Below, one piece after another: positions 5,163-5,505 of a DNA stretch of 5,505 nt. This DNA comes from G039029935 sp039029935. GTDB lineage: Bacteria; Chloroflexota; Anaerolineae; Caldilineales; Caldilineaceae. The translations under genes and the position numbers were made by a program. The first letter of the stretch is position 1. Each line of letters starts with the position of its first letter. The notes under the pieces were generated by a model. It was not told where the DNA came from and did no database searches. It saw only the letters and a list, made by a program, of their open reading frames with translations. The stretch covers positions 1 to 5,505 of the forward strand of contig JBCCFC010000955.1 of the NCBI GenBank assembly GCA_039029935.1, written 5' to 3'.

Positions 5163-5281
5163 ACTGTTCACTGTTCACTGTTCACTGTTCACTGTTCACT
5201 GTTCACTGTTCACTGTTCACTGTTCACTCTTCACTCTTCACTGTTCACTGTTCACTCTTCACTCTTCACTCTTCACTCTTC
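5163..5281 (+). repeat. Heptanucleotide tandem array (ACTGTTC/ACTCTTC)
   Basis: Seventeen perfect 7-bp units: nine ACTGTTC (5163-5225), two ACTCTTC, two ACTGTTC (5240-5253) and four ACTCTTC (5254-5281), followed by AACCTTTCC. It is the same length (119 bp) and unit number, in the same orientation, as the array at 11-129. The G and C variants come in blocks, indicating segmental slippage or exchange. The array begins 37 bases after the transporter stop. The + strand is free of stop codons, so it produces a meaningless open frame. Confidence 0.95.
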
Positions 5282-5415
5282 AACCTTTCCGCTTTTTAAC
5301 TTTTGTCCTACAATAATTTGTGCATCACGTAATTCTATGGTAAATTGTACTCATTCAAAAAGAATAGCGGCTCTTCGTCCATGAGTGGGTAAAAAGAGTC
5401 GGTCCTCCAGTTCTA

Positions 5416-5424
5416 TGGTAAAAT
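5416..5424 (+). promoter_or_regulatory. Possible extended -10 promoter element (TGGTAAAAT)
   Basis: TG-G-TAAAAT fits the extended -10 pattern TGnTATAAT with one mismatch. No good -35 box lies 17 bases upstream, as is usual for extended -10 promoters. A similar element, TGGTAAATT (5338-5346), is preceded at 17-bp spacing by TTGTGC (5318-5323). Either or both could drive the gene at 5463. This is inference from consensus only. Confidence 0.35.
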
Positions 5425-5451
5425 ATGGTATCAAAATGTTGATTTTATCAT

Positions 5452-5458
5452 AGGGGGA
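5452..5458 (+). promoter_or_regulatory. Ribosome binding site of the truncated gene
   Basis: AGGGGGA lies four bases before the ATG at 5463 and closely resembles the site before the broken methyltransferase (AGGGGGAA at 797-804). It strongly supports a real start here. Confidence 0.65.
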
Positions 5459-5462
5459 AAAA

Positions 5463-5505
5463 ATGTGTACAGAACTAAGAACTCATATAGCAGAAACGGG
5501 AGAAA
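5463..5505 (+). CDS. 5' end of an unidentified protein-coding gene (truncated by window)
   Basis: An ATG with a strong purine-rich ribosome binding site opens a frame that stays open to the window end. It encodes M-C-T-E-L-R-T-H-I-A-E-T-G-E (14 complete codons). That is too short to recognise a family. The upstream promoter-like elements and the long gap suggest it is independently transcribed. Confidence 0.55.
   Translation, partial: MCTELRTHIAETGE

Larger units (their letters stand above)
5282..5462 (+). other. AT-rich leader upstream of the truncated gene
   Basis: This stretch has no credible coding sequence. Together with the array before it, it forms the 337-bp gene-free interval 5126-5462. 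It holds two copies of TTCTATGGTAAA (5333-5344 and 5411-5422), a weak dyad CTCTT...AAGAG (5371-5375 with 5394-5398), and a strong ribosome binding site at its end. It probably contains the promoter of the gene starting at 5463. No factor-independent terminator for the transporter was seen: the only nearby structure is a short direct repeat, CGGTGCGT (5116-5123 and 5134-5141). Confidence 0.55.

Noticed and set aside
5034..5384. Open frame of 116 codons with repeated F-T-V-H-C-S-L units
   Set aside because: It is a shadow of the transporter 3' end in another frame, continued through the stop-free 7-bp array. The peptide repeat is just the array read in codons, and there is no ribosome binding site or family match.

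Overview
The window looks like a chromosomal segment of a bacterium of moderate G+C. It is rich in intergenic short tandem repeats and carries small hairpin-type insertions. Heptanucleotide arrays between genes, a ribbon-helix-helix/DUF5678-like protein paired with a retropepsin-like protease, many stand-alone SAM methyltransferases and a GPH-type sugar symporter would fit a filamentous Chloroflexota (Anaerolineae/Caldilineae-like) or, less well, a cyanobacterium. This placement is an inference from gene content and repeat style; there is no rRNA or other phylogenetic marker here. All recognised genes are on the + strand.

Layout. Positions 11-136 are a heptamer array that runs almost into the ribosome binding site of a short AlkA/Mag-type 3-methyladenine DNA glycosylase (151-798). 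Eight bases later comes a class I SAM methyltransferase gene (807-1803). It is broken by a 223-bp insertion (1004-1226) flanked by an exact 9-bp target duplication. Removing the insert plus one duplication copy restores a continuous 254-residue reading frame. The insert appears to be composite: a TA-flanked, MITE-like element with terminal inverted repeats (1011-1148) sits inside a REP-like long hairpin element.

Positions 1915-2813 hold a lower-G+C pair overlapping by ATGA: a RelB/DinJ-like N-terminal domain joined to a DUF5678-like domain, then a single-domain retropepsin-like aspartic protease. A UbiE-like class I methyltransferase follows (2847-3623), and its last codons and stop lie in a second repeat block. 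A GTG-initiated GPH/MelB-family symporter (3710-5125) is followed by a third repeat block (5163-5281). An AT-rich leader (5282-5462) then carries a duplicated promoter-like motif and a strong ribosome binding site for a gene cut off by the window end (5463-5505).

How the genes relate. The glycosylase and the broken methyltransferase were probably co-transcribed. The RHH/DUF5678 gene and the protease are clearly translationally coupled and probably act together, but their function is unknown. The second methyltransferase follows 33 bases later and may belong to the same transcript. The transporter is separated by repeat DNA and looks independent. The most interesting items are the nested insertion that inactivated the methyltransferase, the two heptamer arrays of identical length (17 units, 119 bp each), and the RHH-DUF5678/protease pair.
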